A stretch of 64,000 bases of DNA, from positions 1 through 64,000 of the forward strand of contig WYDT01000035.1 in the NCBI GenBank assembly GCA_013122435.1. The letters are read 5' to 3'. Of this stretch, positions 53,735 through 62,384 are shown in pieces (position 1 is the first letter of the stretch; every line of letters begins with the position of its first letter). The notes beneath the pieces were generated by a model, which did not search any database, was not told where the DNA came from, and saw nothing but the letters and a program-made list of their open reading frames with translations. Both the position numbers and the translations under genes were made by a program. The DNA comes from Chloroflexi bacterium AL-N1. Lineage in GTDB: Bacteria; Chloroflexota; Chloroflexia; Chloroflexales; Roseiflexaceae.

Positions 53735-53996
53735 GTTAATACTCCTCGTAATACATTATGACATGTTTTATAGTCACTGTAGCATGGAGAAGTGACAACT
53801 ACTGTCACAAAAAAGACCTTTAGATTTAATTTTGATTATTCTGTTGCGGTATATCCGGCTATGGAGCGTATTTTTCCTGTCAACCCTAGGGGTATCCCTA
53901 TATTTTGCCTTTTTGGGCCAAAAACCACCTTCTTACCCACGACCTTTGCGGTATCCCCTTATCGTCAGTCGGGTTTGACCCCAGACCTTTAGGGTC

Positions 53997-54752
53997 TCAC
54001 CCCGCACGCCATGTGTCGGTAAGCACTGCCACCTGCTCATACCGTTGTCGTATGTCGTCTAGCCCTGCATCAGTGACCTGGGGCAGGTTACGATAGACTT
54101 GTTTGTCCAGCATGTTTTCTTTGCGTCCCCCCGGCCAGATGCGCCATGAGTCATTGTCGATCACATCGGCGACGAGGAGACCGTTGGGGTCGGCGATGGT
54201 GCGCCCAAATTCAATCTTGAGGTCAACCAGCGTGACATCATGTGCAGCCCATGCGTCCTCGAGGATACGAAAAACACGACAGCCTGCTGCTGCGATCCAC
54301 GTTATTTCATCGATCGTGGCAATGCCTTGTGCTGCAATTCCGGCCTCGTCGATCTGGGGATCGTGACGGGCGTCGTCCTTCAAAAAATATTCGACGAGCA
54401 AGGGATCGAAACGTGTGCCTTCCACAGCCTCGGGATGGCGACGGAGATACGATCCGGTGGCGAGGCGACGCATCACAACTTCGATGGGCAGCATGGTGCA
54501 TTGGCGAACAACCATAGCAGTTGGCTCAGGTACCTCGATAAAGTGTGTCGTGATACCCTCGCGATTGAGCAGCGTAAAGACGTTGGCCGTAGTACGCCCA
54601 CTCAACACACCCTTGCCAGCGATCTCATTTCGTCGTGCGCCATCGCCAGCACTGATGTTGTCTTTGTGCACCATGATGGCTAGTGCTGGATCGTCGGGAT
54701 GGGCATAAATGATTTTGGTTTTGCCCTCCGCGATTTTTGTGCCAAGATTCAT
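53997..54752 (-). CDS. purC: Phosphoribosylaminoimidazole-succinocarboxamide synthase
   Basis: About 251 residues from ATG 54752 (GAGGAAACACA upstream). SAICAR synthase joins CAIR and aspartate using ATP. IAEGKTKIIYAHPDDPALAI, FKDNISAGDG-like HKDNISAGDGARRNEIAGKG, EVVMRRLATGSYLRR and LVDLKIEFGRTI are diagnostic. It lies downstream of purM and a glycolipid-binding-like gene on the same strand. Confidence 0.95.
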   Translation of the reverse strand: MNLGTKIAEGKTKIIYAHPDDPALAIMVHKDNISAGDGARRNEIAGKGVLSGRTTANVFTLLNREGITTHFIEVPEPTAMVVRQCTMLPIEVVMRRLATGSYLRRHPEAVEGTRFDPLLVEYFLKDDARHDPQIDEAGIAAQGIATIDEITWIAAAGCRVFRILEDAWAAHDVTLVDLKIEFGRTIADPNGLLVADVIDNDSWRIWPGGRKENMLDKQVYRNLPQVTDAGLDDIRQRYEQVAVLTDTWRAG

Positions 54753-54804
54753 TGTGTTTCCTCTTCGGGTTGTGTAACAGACAAGTATCAAACGATGACA
54801 CAAC

Positions 54805-55407
54805 TCACGACCAGACGCGTGTAAAAAGGTCTGGATACTCCGTAATCAATCCATCGTGATCAACATAGATTTCTGCAGTAAAACCACTGGCAAGTCCTTC
54901 ATAGCGATAGCGACACAGAGTGGTGGTCTGGTCAAGAAACGTGTAGCGTTGGCTTTCTGCACGCACAGCTAATGTGGGAAGCGCAATATAAGCGACCTGA
55001 ATGTCAGCAGATTGTCCAGGCTGTAGAGCTAAACGGCGAATTGGAAGCGTGTTGGTAAAGGGCGAAACCTGAATATCAATCTCGCTACAACCCTGGAGAT
55101 CGGTCAACACCTGCCCGTCTGCGTTGGTCCACTTCCCGGTGTGTGTACGTGTGAGCGATAGGCTCTGTTTACTGGAAGTGTGCACATCCAGTTGGGCAGT
55201 ATGTAGTTGAAAATCCGGATCACATTGAACCGTGTAATGCAAGCGAAAGGGGTTTCCATCTGCTATACCAATGACAAAACCATCAGCATACATGCCGTCA
55301 GTATCAGTAAACAGTTCGAGATGTTCGAGGCCATACTCTCCAGGTATCTGCCATTGCCACATAACTTGCTGTCGTGTTTGCAATAATTGTTGTCGGTCCA
55401 CATCCAT
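54805..55407 (-). CDS. Putative glycolipid-binding (PF06475-type) protein
   Basis: About 200 residues. WQIPGEYGLEHLELFTDTDG, LHYTVQCDPDFQLHTAQLDV, LQGCSEIDIQVSPFTNTLPI with RRLALQPGQSADIQVAYIAL match the putative glycolipid-binding family, a beta-barrel-like fold with unknown cellular role. The exact start is uncertain: ATG 55407 has GAGG directly before it. It is sandwiched between purM and purC, with which it is probably co-transcribed. Confidence 0.75.
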   Translation of the reverse strand: MDVDRQQLLQTRQQVMWQWQIPGEYGLEHLELFTDTDGMYADGFVIGIADGNPFRLHYTVQCDPDFQLHTAQLDVHTSSKQSLSLTRTHTGKWTNADGQVLTDLQGCSEIDIQVSPFTNTLPIRRLALQPGQSADIQVAYIALPTLAVRAESQRYTFLDQTTTLCRYRYEGLASGFTAEIYVDHDGLITEYPDLFTRVWS

Positions 55408-55482
55408 CCTCACGGTAACACAGCATACTGTCACACAAAAGAGCACGTACATTTGCACGAAAGTATCACAGCCCACCAACAA

Positions 55483-56523
55483 CTAGATGAGCTGCACCAT
55501 CGCATCGTTGGTAATCTCGCCAACCAACCGGGCGTCTGAAACGGCATTTAAGGCGATATGAACGTCTTCGGACGGTACAACCATCAACATGCCTAAGCCC
55601 ATATTTAAAACATGAAATGCTTCACGTTCTGCTAGTTCACCAGCATGGACTAACCAGCTACAGATGGGCGGAATATCCCAGCTACCGCGCCGCACCACCG
55701 CACCAAGGCCGTCGGGCAGCACTCGTGGCAGGTTGTCGTACAATCCACCACCGGTGATGTGCGCCAGTGCGTGCAAAGTTACGCCCGCATTCCAGAGCGC
55801 CTCAACCTCGTGGAGATACGGTCGATGAATGGCCAGAAGCGCTTCGCCCAGCGTGTCGTGGTTCAGTTCGGGTAAGCGCAATACATAGGGTGTGTGCTCC
55901 AGCGCATGGGTGGCAGCGGTTTTGGCGACGATACGACGGGCAAGTGAATACCCATTTGTGTGTAATCCCGTCGATGGCAGCGCAATAATGGCGTCTCCTA
56001 CTACGACATCACGCGGCAGCATCCGTTCCCGCTCGACTATACCAACAATCGTTCCGGCAATATCAAAGGCCTGATCACGATACACATCAGGGAGTTCCGC
56101 CGTTTCGCCACCAACCAGAGCACATGTTGCATTACGACAGGCTGCTGCAACACCCCCAACCAGATCCGCAATCTGTAGAGGTTCGAGCTTCGCAACAGCA
56201 ATGTAATCAAGGAAGAAGAGCGGACGGGCACCCTGAACAAGAATATCATTGATACAATGGTTTACCAGATCCTGTCCAACCGTGTCATAGCGCCCCACCG
56301 CCGCCGCAACCAACGTTTTGGTACCGACGCTATCGGTTGAGGAAACCAGCACCGAACCCTTGTTCGTGCTGGCCGCCAGGTCAAAACACCCACCAAATGA
56401 ACCCATTCCAGCAAGCACGGCAGGAGTATGGGTTGAATGCACGGCCTCCGCCATCAGTTGGTTGGCACGTGTTGCTGCAGCAATATCAACACCGGAATCT
56501 TGATATGCAGATGATTGAGGCAT
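55483..56523 (-). CDS. purM: Phosphoribosylformylglycinamidine cyclo-ligase
   Basis: About 346 residues from ATG 56523, which has a perfect AGGAGG. AIR synthetase closes the imidazole ring using ATP. SSAYQDSGVDIAAATRANQL, LVSSTDSVGTKTLVAAAVGR, DLVNHCINDILVQGARPLFF and HITGGGLYDNLPRVLPDGL are characteristic. It is the first gene of a purM, glycolipid-binding-like, purC group. Confidence 0.95.
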   Translation of the reverse strand: MPQSSAYQDSGVDIAAATRANQLMAEAVHSTHTPAVLAGMGSFGGCFDLAASTNKGSVLVSSTDSVGTKTLVAAAVGRYDTVGQDLVNHCINDILVQGARPLFFLDYIAVAKLEPLQIADLVGGVAAACRNATCALVGGETAELPDVYRDQAFDIAGTIVGIVERERMLPRDVVVGDAIIALPSTGLHTNGYSLARRIVAKTAATHALEHTPYVLRLPELNHDTLGEALLAIHRPYLHEVEALWNAGVTLHALAHITGGGLYDNLPRVLPDGLGAVVRRGSWDIPPICSWLVHAGELAEREAFHVLNMGLGMLMVVPSEDVHIALNAVSDARLVGEITNDAMVQLI

Positions 56524-56761
56524 TGCTCCTCCTAACACCATGGTGATGCGTATGTCTAAACTATGTGGTTATGCTGTAAGTATACCACGACTGGTTCTCG
56601 TATTTGTGTTTCCATCCCTCGAACACTGGTCTAGCGTACCAATATGTATGTATAGATAAAGTGTAGCACCCTACAGTAGCATACAACAGAATTCGTTATA
56701 ATCGTTGTTGTGACAAAGCAATGAAAGCGGTTTTGCGTGACCGCTCTCTAAGGAGTATCGA

Positions 56762-57664
56762 ATGGAAATTGGACTTATTGGCCTTGGGCGTATGGGCGCT
56801 GGTATGGCACGGCGCTGGATTCGTGGCGGGCATACCGTCGTTGTACATAACCGCAGTACTGATCCGATTAAAGAACTTGAACAGGACGGCGCAATTGGAG
56901 CATACGGTGTTGAAGAGCTTGTCAGCAAGCTATCGACACCACGCGCCATCTGGATTATGTTGCCTGCTGGTGATATCACTGAGAACATGATTGACACACT
57001 TATCCCACTGCTCGCGCCAGGTGATACGATTGTCGATGGGGGCAATACCAACTACCGTGATGATCAGGGGCGTGCAAAACGTCTCAAGGAGCACCAGTTG
57101 CACTATGTCGATCAGGGTACTTCTGGTGGTGTGTGGGGCTTGGAAGTTGGTTTTTGTCTCATGGTCGGTGGTGACACAGATGTGGTGAAGCGACTTGAAC
57201 CGGCATTTGTCACTCTCGCCCCTGAGGATGGCTACGCGCATGTTGGACCCGTTGGCGCTGGTCATTTTGTGAAGATGGTGCACAACGGTGTTGAATATGG
57301 CATGATGCAAGCATATGCTGAGGGTTTCGATATTATGAACGCGGCCACAGACTACGATCTCGATATGCATCAAATCGCGGCGGTCTGGAACCACGGCAGT
57401 GTGGTGCGATCCTGGTTGTTAGAACTTGCCGAAGCATCGTTCAAGGAAGACCCCGATCTCGAGAAGCTTAAGGGCTATGTGGAAGATAGCGGTGAAGGGC
57501 GTTGGACCATTCAGTCGGCGATTGATTTTGATGTCCCGGCGCCAGTGATTACCCTATCGTTGTTTGAGCGCTTCCACTCACGTCGAGAAGATACGTATGC
57601 CGCAAAGGTGCTGGCGGCGTTGCGTAATCAGTTTGGTGGACATGCCGTTAAGAAAGCTGAGTAA
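56762..57664 (+). CDS. gnd: 6-phosphogluconate dehydrogenase, short (decarboxylating) form
   Basis: 300 residues, the short Gnd/YqeC class rather than the 470-residue form. The dinucleotide motif is IGLIGLGRMGAGMARRW, followed by IVDGGNTNYRDDQGRAKRL, FVDQGTSGG-like YVDQGTSGGVWGLEVGFCL and HFVKMVHNGVEYGMMQAYAE with the catalytic lysine. It makes ribulose-5-phosphate and NAD(P)H. TAAGGAG precedes the ATG. Divergent from purM. Confidence 0.93.
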   Translation: MEIGLIGLGRMGAGMARRWIRGGHTVVVHNRSTDPIKELEQDGAIGAYGVEELVSKLSTPRAIWIMLPAGDITENMIDTLIPLLAPGDTIVDGGNTNYRDDQGRAKRLKEHQLHYVDQGTSGGVWGLEVGFCLMVGGDTDVVKRLEPAFVTLAPEDGYAHVGPVGAGHFVKMVHNGVEYGMMQAYAEGFDIMNAATDYDLDMHQIAAVWNHGSVVRSWLLELAEASFKEDPDLEKLKGYVEDSGEGRWTIQSAIDFDVPAPVITLSLFERFHSRREDTYAAKVLAALRNQFGGHAVKKAE

Positions 57665-57678
57665 TTGTGCATAGACAA

Positions 57679-57705
57679 GAGGCGTATGGTTTAGTCATAC
57701 GCCTC
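57679..57705 (+). terminator. Hairpin between convergent genes
   Basis: GAGGCGTATG and CATACGCCTC form a perfect 10-base-pair stem with a seven-base loop, 15 bases after the gnd stop. The T tract is poor, so termination strength is uncertain. Confidence 0.55.
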
Positions 57706-57734
57706 CACGATTGCTATATTTCTTCTCGATATGC

Positions 57735-58601
57735 CTAGGGATCAGCGTTTTCAGCCCCAAAGGTGACATCATCCACATACACCGTACTGCTCTTAAAACC
57801 ATCCTCTGAATTGGCAAATATCCTGATACTAATCGTTTCACCTTGTACGTTTTCTGGAAGTTGTAGCCAGTGTAGCTTCCACAGATTTTCGGAAGTTCTC
57901 TGACATACCGCAATGGTCTTGTTATTGACTGGAGTTCTTTCCCGCGACAGGAATACCACCAGTCGATCCGGGTCTTCCTGGCACTCAGCTTTACTAGACA
58001 CAATCCAGGTTTGGAAACCAAAGTGAGTTGCATTGCGTGGCACCTGAATTTCGCGAGTCAACTCTTTGGGCGACATGGATTTACTGTCAAATACAGCCAT
58101 CCACTCACCACTCGGTGGTTCAACATTGTGTGCAAATTCATCACGAATGATCGCTTTATTATGATCTGGATCACCCCATTCAAAGGGCCCCTGCTCAAAG
58201 TCGCCATTAATAACACCACCAATAGGGCTAATCTCTGGAAAAGGCGTTGGGGTCGCGGTCGCGTTGCCCGGTGGTGGTGTGGGAGTCGCTGTGGCGTTAC
58301 CCGGTGATGTGGGGGTTGCGGTCCTGTCATTTGGTGGTGTGGAGGTCGCGGTCGCATTACCCGGTGGTGATGTGGGGGTCGCCGTCCTATCATTTGGTGG
58401 CGGCGTCGCACTCGGTGTCACTGATGAGTCCATAGTGGGGGTCGGAGTAGTTGTTCCGTCAGGTGGTTCAGGGTTCGCAGAATCCCCCCGGATGATCAGT
58501 GGCAAATAAGATCTGGGGATTTGTGCACTCTGGGCCGCCACGAAAGATATTGCACCAATAAGGAATCCACATATACATGCAATGCATACTAACCATTTCA
58601 T
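57735..58601 (-). CDS. Secreted protein with Thr/Pro repeat linker and carbohydrate-binding-like domain
   Basis: 288 residues. A signal peptide (WLVCIACICGFLIGAISFVA) is followed by SYLPLIIRG, a linker of NATATPTPPPG/DRTATPTSP units, and a domain of about 150 residues: GGVINGDFEQGPFEWGDPDH, FGFQTWIVSSKAE and STVYVDDVTFGAENADP. GDFE...VDDV is the pattern of family 4/9-type carbohydrate-binding beta-sandwiches. Here the (Y)LPLI motif is at the N-terminus instead of the C-terminus. Role probably extracellular binding; not certain. Confidence 0.75.
   Translation of the reverse strand: MKWLVCIACICGFLIGAISFVAAQSAQIPRSYLPLIIRGDSANPEPPDGTTTPTPTMDSSVTPSATPPPNDRTATPTSPPGNATATSTPPNDRTATPTSPGNATATPTPPPGNATATPTPFPEISPIGGVINGDFEQGPFEWGDPDHNKAIIRDEFAHNVEPPSGEWMAVFDSKSMSPKELTREIQVPRNATHFGFQTWIVSSKAECQEDPDRLVVFLSRERTPVNNKTIAVCQRTSENLWKLHWLQLPENVQGETISIRIFANSEDGFKSSTVYVDDVTFGAENADP
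58245..58440 (-). repeat. Linker repeat (NATATPTP / DRTATPTS)
   Basis: Units of 30-36 bases, two kinds alternating, repeat in frame through the linker of the secreted protein. Confidence 0.8.
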
Positions 58602-59072
58602 GGGTTATCTCTCCTCGTATACGATATGTTGCTGATTCACATTGTCACAGACTTTCTACTATAGAGTAGCATATCTAATGGGTTTAACAACCTGGCTTTT
58701 ATGAATAATTCGTATCAATCCGTGAAAAGCGATAGATGAGATTTCAGAAGAATGATAGGATGTTTGCTGTGAAGACAGTCTGCAACTCCCATTTCCATCT
58801 CACCATAGTACACGCATCATACATCACATTCTCTTACACACCATAACCCTATTGTTGCGTACTTGTCCCTACAACTCTCGCAGGTAACAACTTTTTTAAC
58901 ATCGTGTTCCTATCTACTCTGCTCTTTTAACATATACGCATCACGATAGGTCAACCTGCAACCTGTCTTGAACATTGAACATGTACTCATTATTGTGGTA
59001 AACGTCTGTATGTATCATCATTTTCCTCAAATATTCTTTGTCACAAATAGTTAATTTGGCTAGAATTTCCTC
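58602..59072. other. Intergenic region, AT-rich
   Basis: About 470 bases between divergent genes. No gene recognised. A promoter for the 59189 gene follows at its right end. Confidence 0.4.
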
Positions 59073-59100
59073 TTGAAATACTTCATATATGCGTTATACT
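59073..59100 (+). promoter_or_regulatory. Promoter of the V4R-like gene
   Basis: TTGAAA (59073-59078), a 16-base spacer and TATACT (59095-59100) lie about 90 bases before the ATG at 59189. Confidence 0.5.
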
Positions 59101-59188
59101 ATCGCACATAACAAAGATAGGTTTGCTCATATAAGGTATGTAGCACATTGTCGTCATGTCTCTATTACTACAGTAAGGGAAGATTATA

Positions 59189-59776
59189 ATGTATCAGTTT
59201 GTACATCGCGCACCCTTAGAATTGATCGCCTATCCCGAACCGACACCAGATGATCGCACAGGTATACCCTTAAGCCAGGGTGTTATTTTAACGTTGATCA
59301 ATACGGTTGCTGCTGAATACTGTTCTCCCGAAACACGTAATACTTTGAGCAAGGTAGAACCACACACGTGGTATCATGGGCAAGAGCTTGAGAGTGTTCT
59401 GAATGAATTTGAAGATCAAGACCCAGATCTTCCTGAAGAAATCGGCAAAAATATCTATTATATGTTGCGAAAAGAATTTGAGATGTATGGCATTAAGACG
59501 CCAAACGACATCATTATGACCTTGCCAATTGTCTGGAAGCACGTAACTCGTGGAGATAGTGGTGAATGGCGTCCGACGCTCCTTGGTCCTGGCCAAGCCC
59601 GCGTGGAGATGGAAGTGCCATACAATTGCCAGTTTGAACAAGGTGCGGTGCAGGGGGCATTAGAATGCTTTGATGCTGTACATGTTCAGATCGATCATGT
59701 TCAGTGTATGCGAAAAGGGGCACCGTTTTGTATTTTAGATATCACCTGGGAAGAAGAAAAAGAACTAGGCGTGTAG
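59189..59776 (+). CDS. V4R/4-vinyl-reductase-like small-molecule-binding protein
   Basis: 195 residues. The C-terminal part, AVQGALECFDAVHVQIDHVQ then CMRKGAPFCILDITWEE, resembles the C...kGxPxCxfxitW ending of V4R (4-vinyl reductase) and XylR_N-type ligand domains. The N-terminus has SQGVILTLINTVAAEYC. No membrane segment. Such proteins sense small ligands or, in phototrophs, assist bacteriochlorophyll synthesis; nothing nearby points to photosynthesis. The ribosome site is weak (AAGGGAAG about 9 bases before). Confidence 0.5.
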   Translation: MYQFVHRAPLELIAYPEPTPDDRTGIPLSQGVILTLINTVAAEYCSPETRNTLSKVEPHTWYHGQELESVLNEFEDQDPDLPEEIGKNIYYMLRKEFEMYGIKTPNDIIMTLPIVWKHVTRGDSGEWRPTLLGPGQARVEMEVPYNCQFEQGAVQGALECFDAVHVQIDHVQCMRKGAPFCILDITWEEEKELGV

Positions 59777-60026
59777 CTATGAATGTATCTTAGATGTGAT
59801 TGTGTAAATGGGGCTCATCGTTGTAGCGTATATGGACCTCGGCGATACCCCATCTTTTTATCAACCAGATATGCAGAGCGAAACCTGGCTATCACACCTT
59901 GATAGAAAACCTTAAGCAGTGGCAAATTCCCACATAATGTTGATGATACTGCGACAGTAGCTCGCTTGTATTCCTCTTTTATTACTCAGTTTATGTATTG
60001 TGTCATAACGAACATTGTTTCAAACC

Positions 60027-60881
60027 CTACTCAAACGATATTTCATACACACGCGCATTATGTTCGCCTGTTTCAAAACCTGCTTCCCGAAGTGCAATGA
60101 TCATATGTGACTCCGGTGGCAGTTGTGCACGGACATAGATATCTGCATGCGATTCAGGATTGTAGCGTAGTGCGGTGAACAACTGCGTGAGTTCGACTAC
60201 AGTACCCTCAGCGTGGGCAATCCACCAACCACCGCGCTCCGATGGCTCGATAATCGCCCAGGCATCGCTCCGTGGGAGACTCATCACATGTGCCTGTGTC
60301 AGGTGTTGGCGTACCCGTCTTTCACTCATCGTAAACGTGGTCCACCCATAGGTATACACACCATCGGTCAATGTGAGCAATGGTGAATGTTGTAGATCTA
60401 CCATCATTTGGGGAAGATGATCAACTGAGAGAGCAACCGCACTGGAAGTACCAACAAGTGCAGAGGCTGCATACCATACAGGGGCATAACGCAACTTGAA
60501 TCCAAGATCAGCGCCGATACGATGCATCGGCAAATTCTGATCACTGGTGATAAAGCGTAGAAACCTTACACCACGGTTGCGTGAATACTCCACACAGTGT
60601 CGGAGCATAACCCGGGACAACCCACGTCCGCGATAATCAGGATCGACACGCAGCCCTTCAAACCAATCCTCATCATCATCTACGGCAGTAATTTTTGCGA
60701 GGGCAACGGGTTTTCCCTCAAGCTCACCAACAAACATGGCCCCACCACTATCGGCAAGCCAGTCGTCCCAGACTCGTGGAATATAATCATTCCCTTCCCA
60801 CACATGTGCCACCATCGCAAAAACATGTTCACGATCTGATGGTTGTGCAGGGCGAATAGCCAATGTTTCAACTACGTTCAT
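60027..60881 (-). CDS. GNAT-family N-acetyltransferase
   Basis: 284 residues. The N-terminal GNAT domain has LAIRPAQPSDREHVFAMVAH, VGELEGKPVALAKITAV and the acetyl-CoA loop LRVDPDYRGRGLSRVMLRHC (RGRGLS). A second half of about 140 residues (VYTYGWTTFTMSERRVRQHL) may be a degenerate second GNAT fold or substrate domain. The substrate is unknown. It stands alone. Confidence 0.85.
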   Translation of the reverse strand: MNVVETLAIRPAQPSDREHVFAMVAHVWEGNDYIPRVWDDWLADSGGAMFVGELEGKPVALAKITAVDDDEDWFEGLRVDPDYRGRGLSRVMLRHCVEYSRNRGVRFLRFITSDQNLPMHRIGADLGFKLRYAPVWYAASALVGTSSAVALSVDHLPQMMVDLQHSPLLTLTDGVYTYGWTTFTMSERRVRQHLTQAHVMSLPRSDAWAIIEPSERGGWWIAHAEGTVVELTQLFTALRYNPESHADIYVRAQLPPESHMIIALREAGFETGEHNARVYEISFE

Positions 60882-61221
60882 ATGAGAACCTGTATACTCC
60901 CTTATTGCTCATATATGATCCAAACACTTGTAAGTACGGACTTTCGGGTGATATCGATTGCACGATTGTCTATAATATAATGTTTACGAATAATACAAGG
61001 AAAGTTTATGGCAATCTACTCATTGAAAACTATCGATACCTAAATAGCACAGAGTATATGCCATACTATAATTTAAGGAAGAAACACTATCTTGAGAGGA
61101 GCCTCCACATAGTGATTGTTGATTCATAGTACAGCAGCACATTGTACCCGATTCGCGCCATCCTTTTTGTATTTCTGCATCGTTTTACTCTCTCAGAAAG
61201 GAGGAGCGCTGCGTTCCGCCT
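60882..61221. other. Intergenic region
   Basis: About 340 bases. No gene supported. A TATAAT at about 60974 could be a -10 box, but no matching -35 was seen. A perfect AAAGGAGGAG lies near 61197 just before the next gene. Confidence 0.35.
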
Positions 61222-62331
61222 GTGATCTCGCCTCGCGGTTCAGCAGCCGCTGGTATGAAAGTGAATATCAGTCCGATCCATGCTTGTTTGATGACATTGA
61301 TTATCGTCCTGATCAGATTGTTCAACGTGGAGATACCCCATCCCGTTCACTCGGTTGCTCTCGCACAATACCCACCACCAACTGTAGCTGGCCCAGAGCC
61401 ATACCCTGAACCACCTCCCAATACACCCATTCCGCCCACCAATACGCCGATCCCACCGACCGACACCCCTCTCCCACCCACCAACACCGCTACAATGCTT
61501 CCGACCAATACGGCAACTGCGTTACCAACCGACACCCCTCTCCCACCCACCAACACCGCTACAATGCTCCCGACTGCAACGCCGACCAATACGCCGACCA
61601 ATACGCCGACAGCGACAAGCACACCACCGATTTGTGATCCAGAGCGTGATCTCTCAGGGCAGATCACCAGTAAAGGTGTTTTTGAAGTAATCAATCAGAG
61701 TCGCTTTTGCGACTACATGGTTGGTGTCGCAACCTATCGCCTACCAGACAGTAATCAGGTTATACAGGAAAAAAATAGTGTTAGCTACTATGATGCCACC
61801 ACCACCACGATTAAACGTGCTGCCCAGACGAACCGCCCAGCGACACTACAACTTGAGGTTGGTTATCCGTCATGTGAAACATTTGCCCAGCATGGTTTCT
61901 GGGGAGCCTTACTCGCATCTCTTGGTAATCAATCATACGGGGCGCGAGAACTTGACCAACAACAGTTTGTGACTACCTCGTGCGGCTCAACTGATGAGCG
62001 AACACCTGAGACTGAACGACCACCAGACCGTGAGCGAAATACAAGCCCTCTCCTACCAGAGCGAAGTATTGATGGGCTATCTCCATTGAGCTTAGAGGCA
62101 CTGCCTGACGAGCAAATACCCAGGGAAAACAAACCATTAGATGAAACTGTGCCAAAGATCGCCCAACCACAGAGCATAGTTGGCACCACACCCAACACCC
62201 TCCCACTGACAGCCGAGACAGATGAACGACACGGGAAAGGTTGGCTCATCTTTCTGGGGATTACACTCATTATGGGAGGTATTGCGTTCCGTCAGTGGAA
62301 AATCGGGTACAATGCAGGACATCACGCTTAA
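61222..62331 (+). CDS. Secreted surface protein with Thr/Pro linker and LPxTA-like tail
   Basis: Up to 369 residues. A GTG at 61222 lies about 15 bases after AAAGGAGG; an ATG at 61255 gives a cleaner signal peptide (ACLMTLIIVLIRLFNVEI). Then come PPTNTPIPPTDTPLPPTNTA repeats and a 100-residue cysteine-containing domain (LSGQITSKGVFEVINQSRF, YPSCETFAQHGFWGALLASL). The end reads NTLPLTAETDERHGKG, a hydrophobic span WLIFLGITLIMGGIAF and a basic tail, which looks like a sortase sorting signal. No sortase gene is in the window. Function of the folded domain unknown. Confidence 0.7.
   Translation: MISPRGSAAAGMKVNISPIHACLMTLIIVLIRLFNVEIPHPVHSVALAQYPPPTVAGPEPYPEPPPNTPIPPTNTPIPPTDTPLPPTNTATMLPTNTATALPTDTPLPPTNTATMLPTATPTNTPTNTPTATSTPPICDPERDLSGQITSKGVFEVINQSRFCDYMVGVATYRLPDSNQVIQEKNSVSYYDATTTTIKRAAQTNRPATLQLEVGYPSCETFAQHGFWGALLASLGNQSYGARELDQQQFVTTSCGSTDERTPETERPPDRERNTSPLLPERSIDGLSPLSLEALPDEQIPRENKPLDETVPKIAQPQSIVGTTPNTLPLTAETDERHGKGWLIFLGITLIMGGIAFRQWKIGYNAGHHA
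61420..61625 (+). repeat. Linker repeat (PPTNTP / LPTNTAT)
   Basis: Short in-frame units of 15-21 bases repeat. A longer block containing CCGACACCCCTCTCCCACCC occurs twice, near 61458 and 61530. Confidence 0.8.
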
Positions 62332-62384
62332 TATAGATGTCTTGCATATCTGTCAACCATACAGCTAGCAAGGTTTGGAGAGCT

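Noticed and set aside
53870..54000. Repeated GGTATCCC-like and GACCTTT-like words beyond the purC stop
   Set aside because: Copies are short and irregular; not enough to call a repeat family.
59189..59776. Taking the V4R-like gene as evidence of bacteriochlorophyll synthesis
   Set aside because: V4R-type domains are widespread as ligand sensors and no other photosynthesis gene is in the window.
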